A DNA stretch of 64,000 nt from Diabrotica undecimpunctata. Taxonomy: Eukaryota > Arthropoda > Insecta > Coleoptera > Chrysomelidae. The DNA is taken from assembly GCF_040954645.1 (NCBI RefSeq), contig NC_092804.1, positions 38,469,753 to 38,533,752 on the forward strand, in the 5' to 3' direction. Under the pieces are notes generated by a model. That model had not been told where the DNA came from. It saw nothing but the letters and a program-made list of their open reading frames with translations, and ran no database searches. How positions within the stretch are numbered: position 1 is the first letter of the stretch; each line of letters starts with the position of its first letter. A program made the translations under genes and the position numbers. Of this stretch, positions 22,400 to 33,271 are shown piece by piece.

Positions 22400-23415
22400 A
22401 AATTATTACTTTTCTCTCTTTAATTGTCCTGTCTATATTTCTAATTTCCATACTTCTTAAGTCTTCTTCTTCTTGTTGTCTCCATCTCAGTTTAGGTCTG
22501 CCTTTAGTTCTTTTACCTGGTGGTATCCATTCCGTTATAACAGATTGCTCTTCTCTCTTCTCATTTTGTGTTCATTCCATCTAATTCTTAAATCTTTAAT
22601 TCTTTGTGCTTTTATTGCTTTAACTATGTTCTCTTGACCCATCCGTTCTTGTATTTCGTGATTCATCTATTGTCTGGCATCCTCTTCGTTTTCCCTCTTT
22701 GGTCCTAGTATTTTTCTCATAATCTTCCTCTCAAAATCTTTCAGTTGCTCTTCTTCTCTTGCTGTTAATGTAAATGTCTCTGCAGCATATACTACTATTG
22801 GTCGTATGGTCGTTTTGTATATTTTCCTTTTTGTGTTTCGGCTTATCTTCTTATCTCTAAACATTTTTTTATTTCTATAGAACGCTGTATTTCCCGCTTG
22901 AATTCTTCTTTTCATATCTACACTTTCATTTCTTCTGTTGACCAGTACTCCCAAATATTTGAATGTTTCAACGTCTTCGAAACTGTGCATCTATTGTCAG
23001 ATTTGTCATTTGTGTCTTCTTTTTCTTGCTTACGTTCATGTATTTTGTTTTATTTTTATTTATTTCTAATCCTCTCAGTTAGGCTTCGTTTTCTATTCAT
23101 TGGAACGTTTTCTTTAATGCTTTTTTATCTGTTGCTACTATGGTTATGTCGTCCGCATATTCTATTTTTTGTACTGCCATTTTGTTTAGAGTTCCTGCGT
23201 TGGACAGGTTCTATATTATCTTGTCTAGTGATAGAATAAACAGTACCGTTGAGAGCGCATCTCCTTGTCTTACTCCATTTTTTATTTTCATTATTTCTGT
23301 TCTTTCTCTTCGAATTGATGTTGGCCCCTCTGTGAGATCTAACGTCATTATATCGATTGTTTGTGTGTTTTTTTAATCAGTACATAGTCTATTTGATTTT
23401 CCTCAAGACTAAGGA
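22400..23415 (-). pseudogene. LINE with endonuclease-to-RT internal deletion
   Basis: Minus strand. At the 5' side an EENQIDYVLIKK segment (end of the EEP endonuclease, NQIDYxL) is followed within about 30 residues by RTEIMKIKNGVRQGDALSTV, so the linker and the RT fingers with motif A are deleted. Then KIEYADDITIVATD (motif C, about 23130-23170), EDVETFKYLGVLVNRRNES, KIYKTTIRPIVVYAAETFTL, ERKIMRKILGPKREN and a tail with MRREEQSVITEWIPPG and RPKLRWRQQEEEDL. Frameshifts occur between YADD and YLG and after 22667. A different LINE lineage from the GAA-tailed family. Confidence 0.85.
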
Positions 23416-23419
23416 AGTA

Positions 23420-25767
23420 TATATTAATCATAAATATTTATGTTTTACAATAAAAATTAATTTAATAAAACTAAAAAAATAAAAAAATTAACAAAAATCG
23501 TTTAAAAAATTAGATGGTTTATTTAACAGTTTATTTAATTAGATAATTAAATAATGCATATTCGAAATTTATTCAAAAAGTACATACGGATTAAAAACAG
23601 AAACGTGAAAGTACAGTTAAGAGTTCCTTCCCCCTCCATCGCTCCAGAGAGTTTCAAAGTCGGCTGATTTTGAGGACCACATTTTGAAGCTTTGTGGACG
23701 ATATCGTTGGAAGGTAATCTTTCTCAAATTTTTCACATTAAAACGAAAAAAGTATGTTCTTTCAAATGATGCTAATTAGATATCTTACTTGTTATAAACA
23801 AAGCTGCTGTCAATTTAAAAAAGGGACTAACTTCGTCCCAAATTGTACAGAGACAACTTTTTTTTTAATTTGTAAAAAATGCAAACTTTCCAAATTTGAA
23901 AAACAATTTTCGTGTAGGCAACAATTAAAAAGTTATTCTAATTGTATATAAGCAAAAAATGATTTTGCAATATTTAAAATCGTTTTTCTTAATTTTTTTA
24001 AATAATATTATTTATATAAATAAAGCTATCCGTAGAATTACTGTGACTTCATCATTTTCTGACAAAAAATTTAATTTGGGATAAACAAATTAAGTAAATA
24101 ACTTTTAAACTATTTGACCGATCGCTTTGAAATTTTGTTCATACGTTAAGCTCTCCAAGAACCAATATTCTATGTAATTTGAAGGTTTTAAGTTTATTTT
24201 CAAAAAGATATTAACATTTAAAAGAAACCGAAATGTATGACTTATTTTGTAACTTTATAAGATACAAATGAGGATAGTAACATTTAAAAAATCCCATTTT
24301 TTAATTTTTTATATGGCTTATAATTTTATTACTCTCAAATTTGTTTGAAATGCTTCACTTTTTGCTGATAGGCCAAAAAACAGAAAATTGACCATTTTTT
24401 TGCCTTAATTATGACCTTATTTGACCTTAAGTAAGGTCCTTATTCGACCTTAAATAACTAATTAAGTCCGAAAAATCAACTGCAGGAATCATATAAATTC
24501 TTATTATAGAGGTCCATACAACTCAAAACAACTGTCGTTTGCCTAGCCGGTTCAGTGTCACAAACAAGTTACTTTTTTTGCTTATATCCATGGCCTAATA
24601 TTCCCTATCTACAATTAAATGTTTGTGGAAGGGAGCAGATTGACAAATAACAGCAAACCCTGTATATTTAACAATATAATTTACATTTTAATCCAGAATA
24701 TCCCGAATATCGCCACACATAACAGAATAGATCTATTTACATTCCCAAATATCTTTTCGAAGTCTTCTATCAAATATATTTTAATACTTAGTTCCTAGTT
24801 CTAATATTTTTACAGTTATTTCAAGTTTTTTAACATTAAAACTTGGACTATTGCCAATTAAACCTTGTTTTAAAGATTCTTTGCTTTGATCTTATAAACG
24901 GATATTATGCAAGAAATAAGTAAAACAACATCCTATACTAACTTCAAAGTTACATAAAATTAACTAATATGTTTTTTTTGTAATATCGAAGGAACGAGTC
25001 AATAATTTATCACATTAAATGTTGATTAATGTTGATATTAGATGCAGAATATTGTCGCAATTATTAACAGCTTTATTCGTTAAATAATGAGTTAAGGATT
25101 CGGTTGAATGGTTGTTGTAATAGTAGATCAATTACTGGGCACTTTTTCCTGTTAGCCTTTTAAACAAAATAAATGGTTATATGAAAAAATGTATTATTGT
25201 ATAATTAAGATGTAGATCTTGGCAGTAATCGTTATTTCAAATATTATCGTTTAGATCCAAAACCTTTAGTACCAAAGAATCGAGTAGATGTATTATTTAA
25301 AGAAAGTTTATTCTATTAAGAAATACTTTGTAACGAAAAAGCTATTAAAAGTAGACGATAAAAAGTTGATCATTCACCAAGACTTAACGAAGACCACGTT
25401 GCTCAGTTCGGAGGCTTCATTGGTGGTGGGTGTAAGGATGTAGTTAATAGAAAAATAACAATTGGATAAATGATAGATAATAATTAGATAACAGTTTGAC
25501 AAAATAAAAACAAGAAACACTAAATACAGCTAAACTGCAAAATAAAAAGAGCACCTATAACTAACAATAAATAACAGAGAGTCAAAATCGCCAGAAAACA
25601 TATTAACGACTCATGAGAGCAAAATTATAAAAAATTGACTCATTTACCCATAAGCTGAAAAATATTATATATTTAATAAAATACTTCAAAAAGTTATATC
25701 GTCTATAAAATATTATTATAATAAAATAAAAGTCTCAAACAATAAACACTAAAAAACTATATAAAAA
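23420..25767. other. AT-rich DNA without recognised gene
   Basis: No protein similarity on either strand. A segment about 24000-24440 has the feel of transposon non-coding sequence (for example a stretch around GACCTTAAATAACTAATTAAG and TTGACCTTAAGTAAGG), but I cannot name a family. Confidence 0.45.
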
Positions 25768-25982
25768 AATACATACTTTCTTCTTCTTAGGGTGCCTGTC
25801 CGTTCCGAACGTTGGTGATCATTCTGGCTATGATGCTATACGAAATAACTGTGTTGAGGTCTTTCTATACCGTGCTCTCAGGTTAGCAAGCCAGGATGTT
25901 CTTCTTCGTCCTGGGGCCCTTTTTCTTTCAATTTTACCTTGCAAAATGCATTGGAGTAGCTCGTATCTGCCTTGATTTCTCA

Positions 25983-27141
25983 TTATATGTCCCAAGTACT
26001 GCAGCCCTTCACGATGTTGACCAAATCCGCGGTTGTGTTCATCCTTCGCAGTACTTCTTCATTGGTGACTTTGTCTGTCCATGGTATCTTCAGGATCCTT
26101 TTGTATAACCATAGCTCAAAAGCCTGAAGTTTTAATAGAGTTTCCGAATTAAATGTCCACGTTTCTACTCCATACAGAAGCACTGAGTACACGTAACATT
26201 TAAGGAGCCTTATTTTTGTTTCTAGGGTGAGGTCATGGCTCTTGAACACAGAGCTTATAGTCAAGAATGCACTTTTTGCCTTTCCGATGCGACATTTAAT
26301 CTCTTGGGTATTGTCCCACGACTCATTGATTATAGTTCCCAAGTAGTTGTACTGTGAGACACGTTCAATTTTCATTTTGTTCACATACAGATTTGCTCCA
26401 GTTATGTTTTCCTTGCTGATGATCATTAGCTTTGTTTTGCTGGTGTTTATATCCAGTTCATATGTTCTACTTGTTTCCGTTATTTTGTTCATTAAGTTTT
26501 TTACCCCTTGTATGGTATTGGAAAACACTATTGTATCATCTGCAAACCGCAGGTTATTGAGCTTGACTCCATTTATTGAGATGCCCTCATCAATATCTTT
26601 TAGAGCCTCTTTAAAAATGTGCTCCGAGTACACATTGAATATCAGTGGTGAAATTATGTACCCCTGTCTCACTCCCCTTAAAATTTTAACCTGATCAGTA
26701 TATTCTCTCTATATAGTCTATTGTGAAGACCATATCTTCAAAAATTTTTCCTCCTGGTTTTTTGGGCAATGGTACGAACTCCGATTTGAGCCACTCTACT
26801 GGTATTTTTCCTGCCTTGTATATTTCATTAAATATTTCAGTTATTATTTTTATTTGTTCTGCATCTAATAGCTTCAACAGTTCTGCAGGAATTTCATCAA
26901 GTCCCGGTGCCTTTCCGTCTTTCATTTGTCTGACGGCTGCCGTTATTTCTTCTGGTAGGATTTCGGAGCCTGAATTTGCGTGAATGGTGGGCTCTTGTAT
27001 TTTTCTAAGGTCATGGAAAAGCTTCTCTAAGTATTCTTCCCATACTTTCTTTTTATCTTCCTTGGTTATGGCAATATTGCCTTCATCATCTGTTATTTTT
27101 CTGCTGTTGCGTTTTCGGAACTTTTCAGCTATTTCCTTCAC
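25983..27141 (-). pseudogene. LINE reverse transcriptase with core deletion
   Basis: Two open stretches. 26695-27141 gives the linker and RT start: KKVWEEYLEKLFHD, MKDGKAPGLDEIPAELLKLL, WLKSEFVPLPKKPGGKIF. It then runs straight into LRGVRQGYIISPLIFNVYSE (26672 downwards), so the fingers and motif A (F.D..KAFD), roughly 120-150 residues, are gone. Motif C survives as LRFADDTIVFSN. Tail: YNYLGTIINESWDNTQEIK, VLLYGVETWTFNSE, YKRILKIPWTDKVTNEEVL. Without motif A the enzyme is dead. Confidence 0.9.
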
Positions 27142-27533
27142 CTTTCGATAAACATTGAAGTTATCACATCGACTCTGATAGTCCTCTATTTCTTGACAGT
27201 ACTCTGTTTTTTGTTTCTCTTTGGCTTCCCTTATTTTTCTTCTGACGTATGTATTCGTTTATATTCTTGGAGATTTTCTATGATTTTTTTTCTCTGATCC
27301 ATAAGTTCAAGTATTTCATCGGTCATCCACGATTTCCGTTTTTCTGTATCTTTCTTCAGGTGTTGTTCTTTTATTTCTCTCACTGTTTCTTATATGATGG
27401 TCAGACTTTCCTCTATAGTTATTGCATTTCTGCATTTTAGCACCTTTGTATTGAGGTTTTCACTAACCTTCAGTCGAACATTGGGATCTTTCAGTTTTCT
27501 AACATCATACTTCTTCATCGACTTACTTCTTCT

Positions 27534-27911
27534 TTACTTTACCTTATTCATTCTGACTTTAAAATTACCTACAACTGCTACATGATCAAAATTTATGTCT
27601 GCCCCCGGGTATGTTTTGACAGATGTACAGCTGTTCCTATACCTCTTATTTACTAGCATGTAATCAATCTGATTTCTTACAATCCTTCCCACAGAATCCT
27701 GTGGAGATTTCCAGGTGTATAGTTTCCTTGGGTGTAGCTTAAACCAGGTATTCATTATTACTAATTGATTTGCTTCCGCAAAAATCTCCAATGTATCTCC
27801 CCGATCGTTCCGGTTTCCTGCACCAAATGGTCCAACTGCAGATGATGTTTTGCTGGCCCCAATTTTGGCGTTGAAGTCACCCATGGCAATTGCTAGGTGT
27901 TGCTTTTTCAA
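27534..27911 (-). pseudogene. LINE endonuclease (EEP) C-terminal half
   Basis: Reads HLAIAMGDFNAKIGASKTSS, FGAGNRNDRGDTLEIFAEAN, PRKLYTWKSPQDS, RNQIDYMLVNKRYRN, YPGADINFDHVAVVGNFKVR. GDFNAKIG holds the catalytic Asp/Asn pair and the FDH the terminal Asp-His pair of exonuclease-endonuclease-phosphatase folds. The first half, with the N-terminal Asn and Glu of the active site, is missing because the element is 5' truncated at 27927. These enzymes nick the target to prime reverse transcription. Confidence 0.9.
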
Positions 27912-27937
27912 CCTTTTCCAAATTCCAAATACATGCT

Positions 27938-28246
27938 AATATCTGCAATTAGTAAACATGTATTTATTAAATACTCCATAAACAACATTTAACATATGAC
28001 CATATTGTCATCAGTAAACTTATAAATAAACCGATTTCAGCTCTTAAAATATAAAAAATCAATTAAACAAGTTAATTTATATCTCGTAGATAATCTCGTA
28101 GTCCCTCAAAAATTAATAAATGAAAATTACTATGAGCTACAATCTCATAAAAACGTAAAAATTTTCGTTTCTGCCTAAAGTATAATACATAAAAGAATGA
28201 TGAATAACATTCTTTTAATAGGAGAAAAATACATTACTTTTGATTA
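27938..28246. other. No recognised feature
   Basis: About 300 bp of AT-rich sequence between the LINE and the mariner-type element. Confidence 0.5.
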
Positions 28247-28248
28247 TA

Positions 28249-28411
28249 CAGTGTATTCCAACGAAAATTTGAAACTCAGAAACCAAGAGTTTCTTTAAAA
28301 TTTAAGAAAACGCGTCAATTTGTATTAGGAGGGGGACCAATTTTTATGCAAAATTCATGCCCTCAAATGTAACCCCATACCTACTGCCCCGCATCAATCT
28401 CCAGTTTTTTT
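28249..28411 (+). repeat. Left terminal inverted repeat of the mariner-type element
   Basis: Matches the reverse complement of 33098-33269 over its length with scattered changes; shared blocks include CAGAAACCAAGAGTT, GCAAAATTCATG and CTACTGCCCCGCATCAA. Confidence 0.9.
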
Positions 28412-28507
28412 TAAAATAGCAAGTGTGGTCGAATGGCACTTTATTTGAAAGGTATTGTTTTTCTCTACACGACGCTTTATTCTTGTTTTATTAATTATTT
28501 AATGATT

Positions 28508-28571
28508 TACGTAAATTAATAATATTTATTATTATACGTAAATTAATAATATTTATTATTAATTTACGTAA
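28508..28571. repeat. Short direct and inverted repeat inside the mariner-type element
   Basis: ACGTAAATTAATAATATTTA occurs twice in tandem, followed by the inverted TTAATTTACGTAA, making a small palindrome-rich block. Confidence 0.8.
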
Positions 28572-28879
28572 TAACTTGAAGGTAATTTTGGATTTTAGAT
28601 TTATTGGTTGAATATCAGTAATATCAAGAAAAACATAAAATTTCACCAAATTAACTTAATATTCTTAGTAACCTCCAATACAATAATTCAATCAACTTTC
28701 AAATCGATATCAACATGCCACTGTGTTGAAGACATTTTTTTCTTTTTGTAAAAATATCACTTTTTCATATGATTTTTTTTTAAAGATAATGAATCCTAAT
28801 TGTCTTCTTTAGTGTTTACCAGGTTACCTTTGATTTGAGATTTGTCAACAACTGATTAATCAGAGATATTATTTTAAAG

Positions 28880-29960
28880 GCTTACAAAAATGGGATTGAA
28901 GAAAGAATAGAATTTTTTAAACTATACTATGGAAATAATCAGTGTGCTAAGGCTACGGCAAGAATCTTTAATACTAACTACCCAGAAAAAAACGTAAGTC
29001 ACCAATACGTTAAAGATTTAACTGATAAGTTTGAAGCTATAGGTGACGTTAACAACACAAAGCACAAAGTAGACCGTCGAGTGCGAAATGAAGCAGGTGA
29101 AGTGGCGGTATTGGACCATTTACAAATGGATAATCGACAAATCGATTCTATCGAAGTCTATCAGACAACTATCTCGCGCATTTGGTATATCAGCATCTAG
29201 TATTTATCAAATTATGAAATCCAATAAATTTCACCCTTACAAAATACGATTACTTCATCAATTAAACGAAAATGATCCTGATCGTCGGCTTTAATTTTGT
29301 GAAGAATTTAGTGAAATCATACGAGTAAATAACAACCAAAATCGATTGTAGAATACGTGTTTTCCCGACGAGTGTACTTTTATGTTAAATGGTGAAGTAA
29401 ATAGACACGATTGTCGTTATTGGAGTAATAGTAATCCTCATTTATTCATGGAGACACATACACAAACACCTATAAAATTAAATGTATGGGTTGGCAATTT
29501 AGGAAATCACTTTATTGGACCATTATTCCTTAAAGGAAATCTCCACTGAACAACTTATTTAAATTTGTTAGAAGACGTTATTGATCCGCTCATCACTGAC
29601 ACATTAGAATCTGATAATAATCTTTTAGAGGATGAACTGACTTTACAACAGGACGCACACCCCCATATTATGATATACGCGTAAGACAATTTTTGAATCA
29701 ACGTTTTCCAGGACGTTGGATTGACAGAAGGGGTCCAATACAGTGGCCAGCCAGATCACCAGATCTTTCACCATTGGATTTTTTTTTGTGGGGATACCTA
29801 AAATCAAAATATATACGCCACTCCGCCTGCAGATTTTGCAGAGTTGCGACAAAGAATTTTGACAGAATGCAGATTATTGACACCAGAGGTATATGCAAAT
29901 GTACGAAGGGGCTTTGAAAATATACTGTATTATTGTATGGAGGTCACAGGAGGTCACTAA
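28880..29960 (+). pseudogene. Mariner-superfamily transposase, frameshifted
   Basis: Plus strand in three frames. N-terminal helix-turn-helix part: ERIEFFKLYYGNNQCAKATA, IFNTNYPEKNVSHQY, then SIRQLSRAFGISASSIYQIM and FHPYKIRLLHQLNENDPDRR (29130-29290). Catalytic part: TCFPDECTFMLNGEVNRH (first Asp), METHTQTPIKLNVWVGNL, LTLQQDAHP (second Asp region, normally QDGAPPH), NQRFPGRWIDRRGPIQW and PARSPDLSPLDFFLWGYLKS (third acid). The C-terminus YANVRRGFEN..YYCMEVTG is typical. At least three frameshifts and several stops disable it, for example in the QDGAPPH block. Confidence 0.92.
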
Positions 29961-30015
29961 GAACATTTAATTAGGTAATTTGGTGAAATTTTATGTTTTT
30001 ATTGTTAGTGCTGAT

Positions 30016-32927
30016 TAGACTTCGGCAAATATGCAAATAAAAATGTAGAAAATATGCGCATAAATATGCACGTGTTTACCCGAAAATATGCAAATATTTT
30101 ACAAAATATGCATACAAATAAATAAAAAAATCGTAAAATAGTAACAATTTTATTTAAAAAAAAAAAGTGTACATAACTAAATATTTCCTACTATTCATTA
30201 AGATTTACATTTATTTTAAGTAACTACATCATTTTTAAGTATGAATAAACTTATTTACAATTATGGTAACAATAAATGACCAAGTGGTGTTCAAAATTTT
30301 CTAACAAAAACTTGTGGCTTCTGTCTGAGTACATATATTTATATATGGAAAAACTTCGTTCAACATCAACTGATGTAACGGGAGCATTTTTCAAACTAAC
30401 CAAAACATTTGGTTCTAAATTAATTGTTTCCGAAATATTTCCAGCTAGAACACTGACTACTTCAGAAAGAATATGGTAACCTTTATTTTTTTCTATAGTA
30501 GCTTCAAATTTTTTTAAAATATCTTTTCCAATATTACCTCTAACGTTCCGACAACATGACGCAAATTCTTTTATTAATGCTGTACTTTCAAACAATGACA
30601 GTTTTGGTGATTCTAACTGAGTAATTGTTTTTTGAACAAAACTAAAATTTGATTTTATAAATGAAAGTTCTTGTTGAAGCAAGTTACTCTGAAAAGTTTG
30701 TTTAGAATCCAAAAGAGATTGGGAACTTTCATCTGTTAACGTATCAATTATGTTCTTTATTTTAACAAAATGATCTGCATAAAAATTAGCTGCTTCTAAC
30801 CATGTTCCCCATCGCGTTAAAATAGGTTGTGGTGGAAGAGGAATGTTAGGTAGCATTTCTTTATAAAGTTGAATTCTTATAGGAGATTTAAGAAATACTT
30901 TTTTGACACTGGATATCATGGTATTTACAAGAGGAAACTTTTTTCGTATTTCCTCTGCAACTCTGTTTAATCCATGCGCTACACAAGTAACATGTATTAA
31001 ATCTGGGAAAAATATTTTTAAATTTTGTCCTGCTTTCACCATATAAGGAGCAGCATCCGAAAAAATAAGCAGTAATTTATTAGAAGGAATAGTTGTCGGA
31101 AGAAAAAAAGTTGCTAATGTTTCTTGTATAAAACGCGAAATTGTTAAAGCATTTGTTTTCTCAAGTTGCTGGCATGAAATAAGATGAGATTTTGGTAAGG
31201 TATCTTCTTTAAGAACACCAATCAATAAATGAGCAATATACTTTCCTGTGGAATCAGTGGTTTCGTCTACAGATATGTAAAAATAATTATCTGCAATTTC
31301 TTCCTTAATATTAATTAACACCGACGAGTATAGCCCGTTCACATTATTTCTTCTTAGAGACCGATCACTTGGAACATTAAGTTTGCAATATTTTTTTAGA
31401 AACGAACTAAAATTTACATTTGCTAATTTTGAAAGCGGTATGTTTGCAGACACTAATGCGCGGCACAAGTCTTCATTAAAAGTTTCTTGCTCATCTAATT
31501 TTTTTGAAGTAGATTGGAAACATTTAGCCATTGAAGTTTGATGTTTTCCTCCTATTTTTCCTTTTTTTGCAATGTCTGAAGCAGTTCTCACATGTTGGTC
31601 TATCTGAAATTTCTTCTCACATGCTATCTATAAATAAAAATAAAAACCTTTATTTTAACCCAACCTTTAAAATATAAAAATATACAAGGTGTTTTTGGTT
31701 AATCAAATAACTGGTTTGGAAAAAAAAACACTCGCCAAGTGTTTTAAATGCAGTATTAATCCACAAATTAGTTTTTGTTACTAACCATTAGTACATCATA
31801 TAACTTATTTTAAAATTCAACAAAAGTTTTTTTTGTTAATTCAATTACAATAAAAATAATTGTGTTTTAGAATAGCTGACTTCATAAAAAAAAGTAAAGG
31901 TGAAAAATTTTTCTAAATACACACCATTGTATTGTACCATGGACAATTTTTTCTCACTAAAGGAAGCTATTTTTCATTTAAAAACAACCTACTAAAGTTA
32001 GTACTAAAGAGTACTAAATTTCAAGTAAATACGTTTATTGGTTTTAAAGTTATTGTTGTTATTAACTAAAAGAATTTAATTTTTTTTAATTTTAACACCC
32101 TGTATCTCGAAAAGTAAATAAGTTTGACCCCTCATTAACTATATCGTTTTGTTTAATTTTTCGAGAAGTATCTACAGTCAAACGTTGTAAGTGTCATTTG
32201 GAAACACCCTGTATGTATGAAATATTAGATATTTAATAGAAAATATTAGATACTTACAATTTTGCCACAGACTGAACAGTAGATTTTTCCCATATCCATA
32301 GACAGCTCTTTATAAGGTTTAATCCAAGTTGAAGCACTGGTTGTTTTAGGCATTATAAAATCACAATCTTCCTTTTTGTTACGCACAACGAGTGTTTACG
32401 CTTTGAATATCAAAACAAAAATGATTTACAAATCTGAGCATCAAATTAGAAATGTTTAGGTACCTAATTCAATAAACTGGGAGATTTTGGAAAATCCCTA
32501 AATTAGGAACAAAACTATTAGCCGTTTACCTGCTGTTAAGATACAATAAATTGTAGATAGATTTGGGGATTAGATCATAAAATGCAAATGAGCGAACCCT
32601 TAGCGATTATCCAATAACTGAATGCCTCAGTGACCGAGACTTTCTAAGAATGTTGAGGGCTACTTAAATTGATCTTCTTTGAAATTGTAAATGTTTTGTA
32701 CCTGTAGAGATTACGTACTTAGATCATTTCTTGATTAAAATGACTACAAAATTTTATACAAGAATTGAAATAAATTGGTATGTTTAAAAATTTTCAAATA
32801 CAGTATAAAAATCTGAACTTTTATGCACTTTATGCAAACTTTTATACAAATATGCCAAAATATGAAATATTTGCATAAAATATGCACAATATGCAAAATA
32901 TGCAATATGCATATTTGCCGAAGTCTA
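30016..32927 (-). mobile_element. Complete hAT transposon
   Basis: 2,912 bp with perfect 20-bp terminal inverted repeats (TAGACTTCGGCAAATATGCA) and a perfect 8-bp target duplication GTGCTGAT at 30008-30015 and 32928-32935. An 8-bp duplication is the hallmark of hAT transposition. Both subterminal regions are rich in ATATGCA motifs, probable transposase binding sites. It sits inside the mariner-type element. Its transposase reads open on the minus strand. Confidence 0.95.
30251..32353 (-). CDS. hAT transposase, two exons, apparently intact
   Basis: Exon 1 is 32258-32353 (ATG at 32353), intron 31628-32257 with GTAAGT donor and TTTATAG acceptor, exon 2 30251-31627; the phase is kept and the product is about 490 aa. 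An N-terminal BED-like finger is split by the intron (CSVCGK in exon 1, CEKKFQIDQHV in exon 2), although a second histidine is not obvious. Then FNEDLCRALVSANIPLSKL, FFISVDET-type motif (SVDETTDSTGKY, first Asp), LIFSDAAPYMVKAG (second Asp), CVAHGLNRVAEE, LTRWGTWLEAANFY, and the C-terminal dimerisation motif NAPVTSVDVERSFSIYKYM with the catalytic Glu. It resembles the hAT group related to vertebrate CGGBP1. An alternative acceptor AG lies 4 bases inside exon 2 but would break the frame. No stop or frameshift seen. Confidence 0.85.
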
Positions 32928-33097
32928 GTGCTGATATTTAACCAATAAATTAGTTAAATTAAAAATAACCTTCAAAGATATTACGCAAATTAAATAAATA
33001 ATAAAGAGATAATATAATAAAATAAAAAAAATAATAAAGAGTCATGTAGAAAAAAAATTACTTTTCAAATAGTGTGTCACTCGACTACAATGATATT

Positions 33098-33269
33098 AAA
33101 AAAAATCTAGGGGTTGATGCGGGGCAGTAGGAGGTTACATTTGAGGACATGAATTTTGCGTACAACTTCGTCCCCCCTCCCTACTACCACAAATTAACGT
33201 GTTTTCAAATTTTGAAGTAACTCTTGGTTTCTGAAAGGAGGGCTCAAAAAATTTCGTTGGAACCCACTG
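33098..33269 (-). repeat. Right terminal inverted repeat of the mariner-type element
   Basis: Counterpart of 28249-28411, ending CCCACTG before TA. Confidence 0.9.
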
Positions 33270-33271
33270 TA

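Larger units (their letters stand above)
25778..27927 (-). mobile_element. LINE, 5' truncated, bounded by target duplication
   Basis: A 2.15-kb LINE of the GAA-tailed family. Flanks are AAATACATAC (25768-25777) and AAATACATGC (27928-27937), a probable 8-10 bp target-site duplication. The 3' end (low coordinates) is a reversed GAAGAAGAAA tail. Coding content, from high to low coordinates: endonuclease part, linker, RT start, deletion, RT palm end and tail (listed separately). Confidence 0.88.
28249..33269 (+). mobile_element. Mariner-type DNA transposon with long terminal inverted repeats
   Basis: Ends CAGTGTATTCCAACGAAA and, reversed, CAGTGGGTTCCAACGAAA, each flanked by TA (28247-28248 and 33270-33271), as for Tc1/mariner. 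The inverted repeats are about 165 bp. Inside lie a decayed transposase (28880-29960) and a complete hAT (30016-32927) that inserted later. Without the hAT and its 8-bp duplication the element is about 2.1 kb. Confidence 0.88.
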
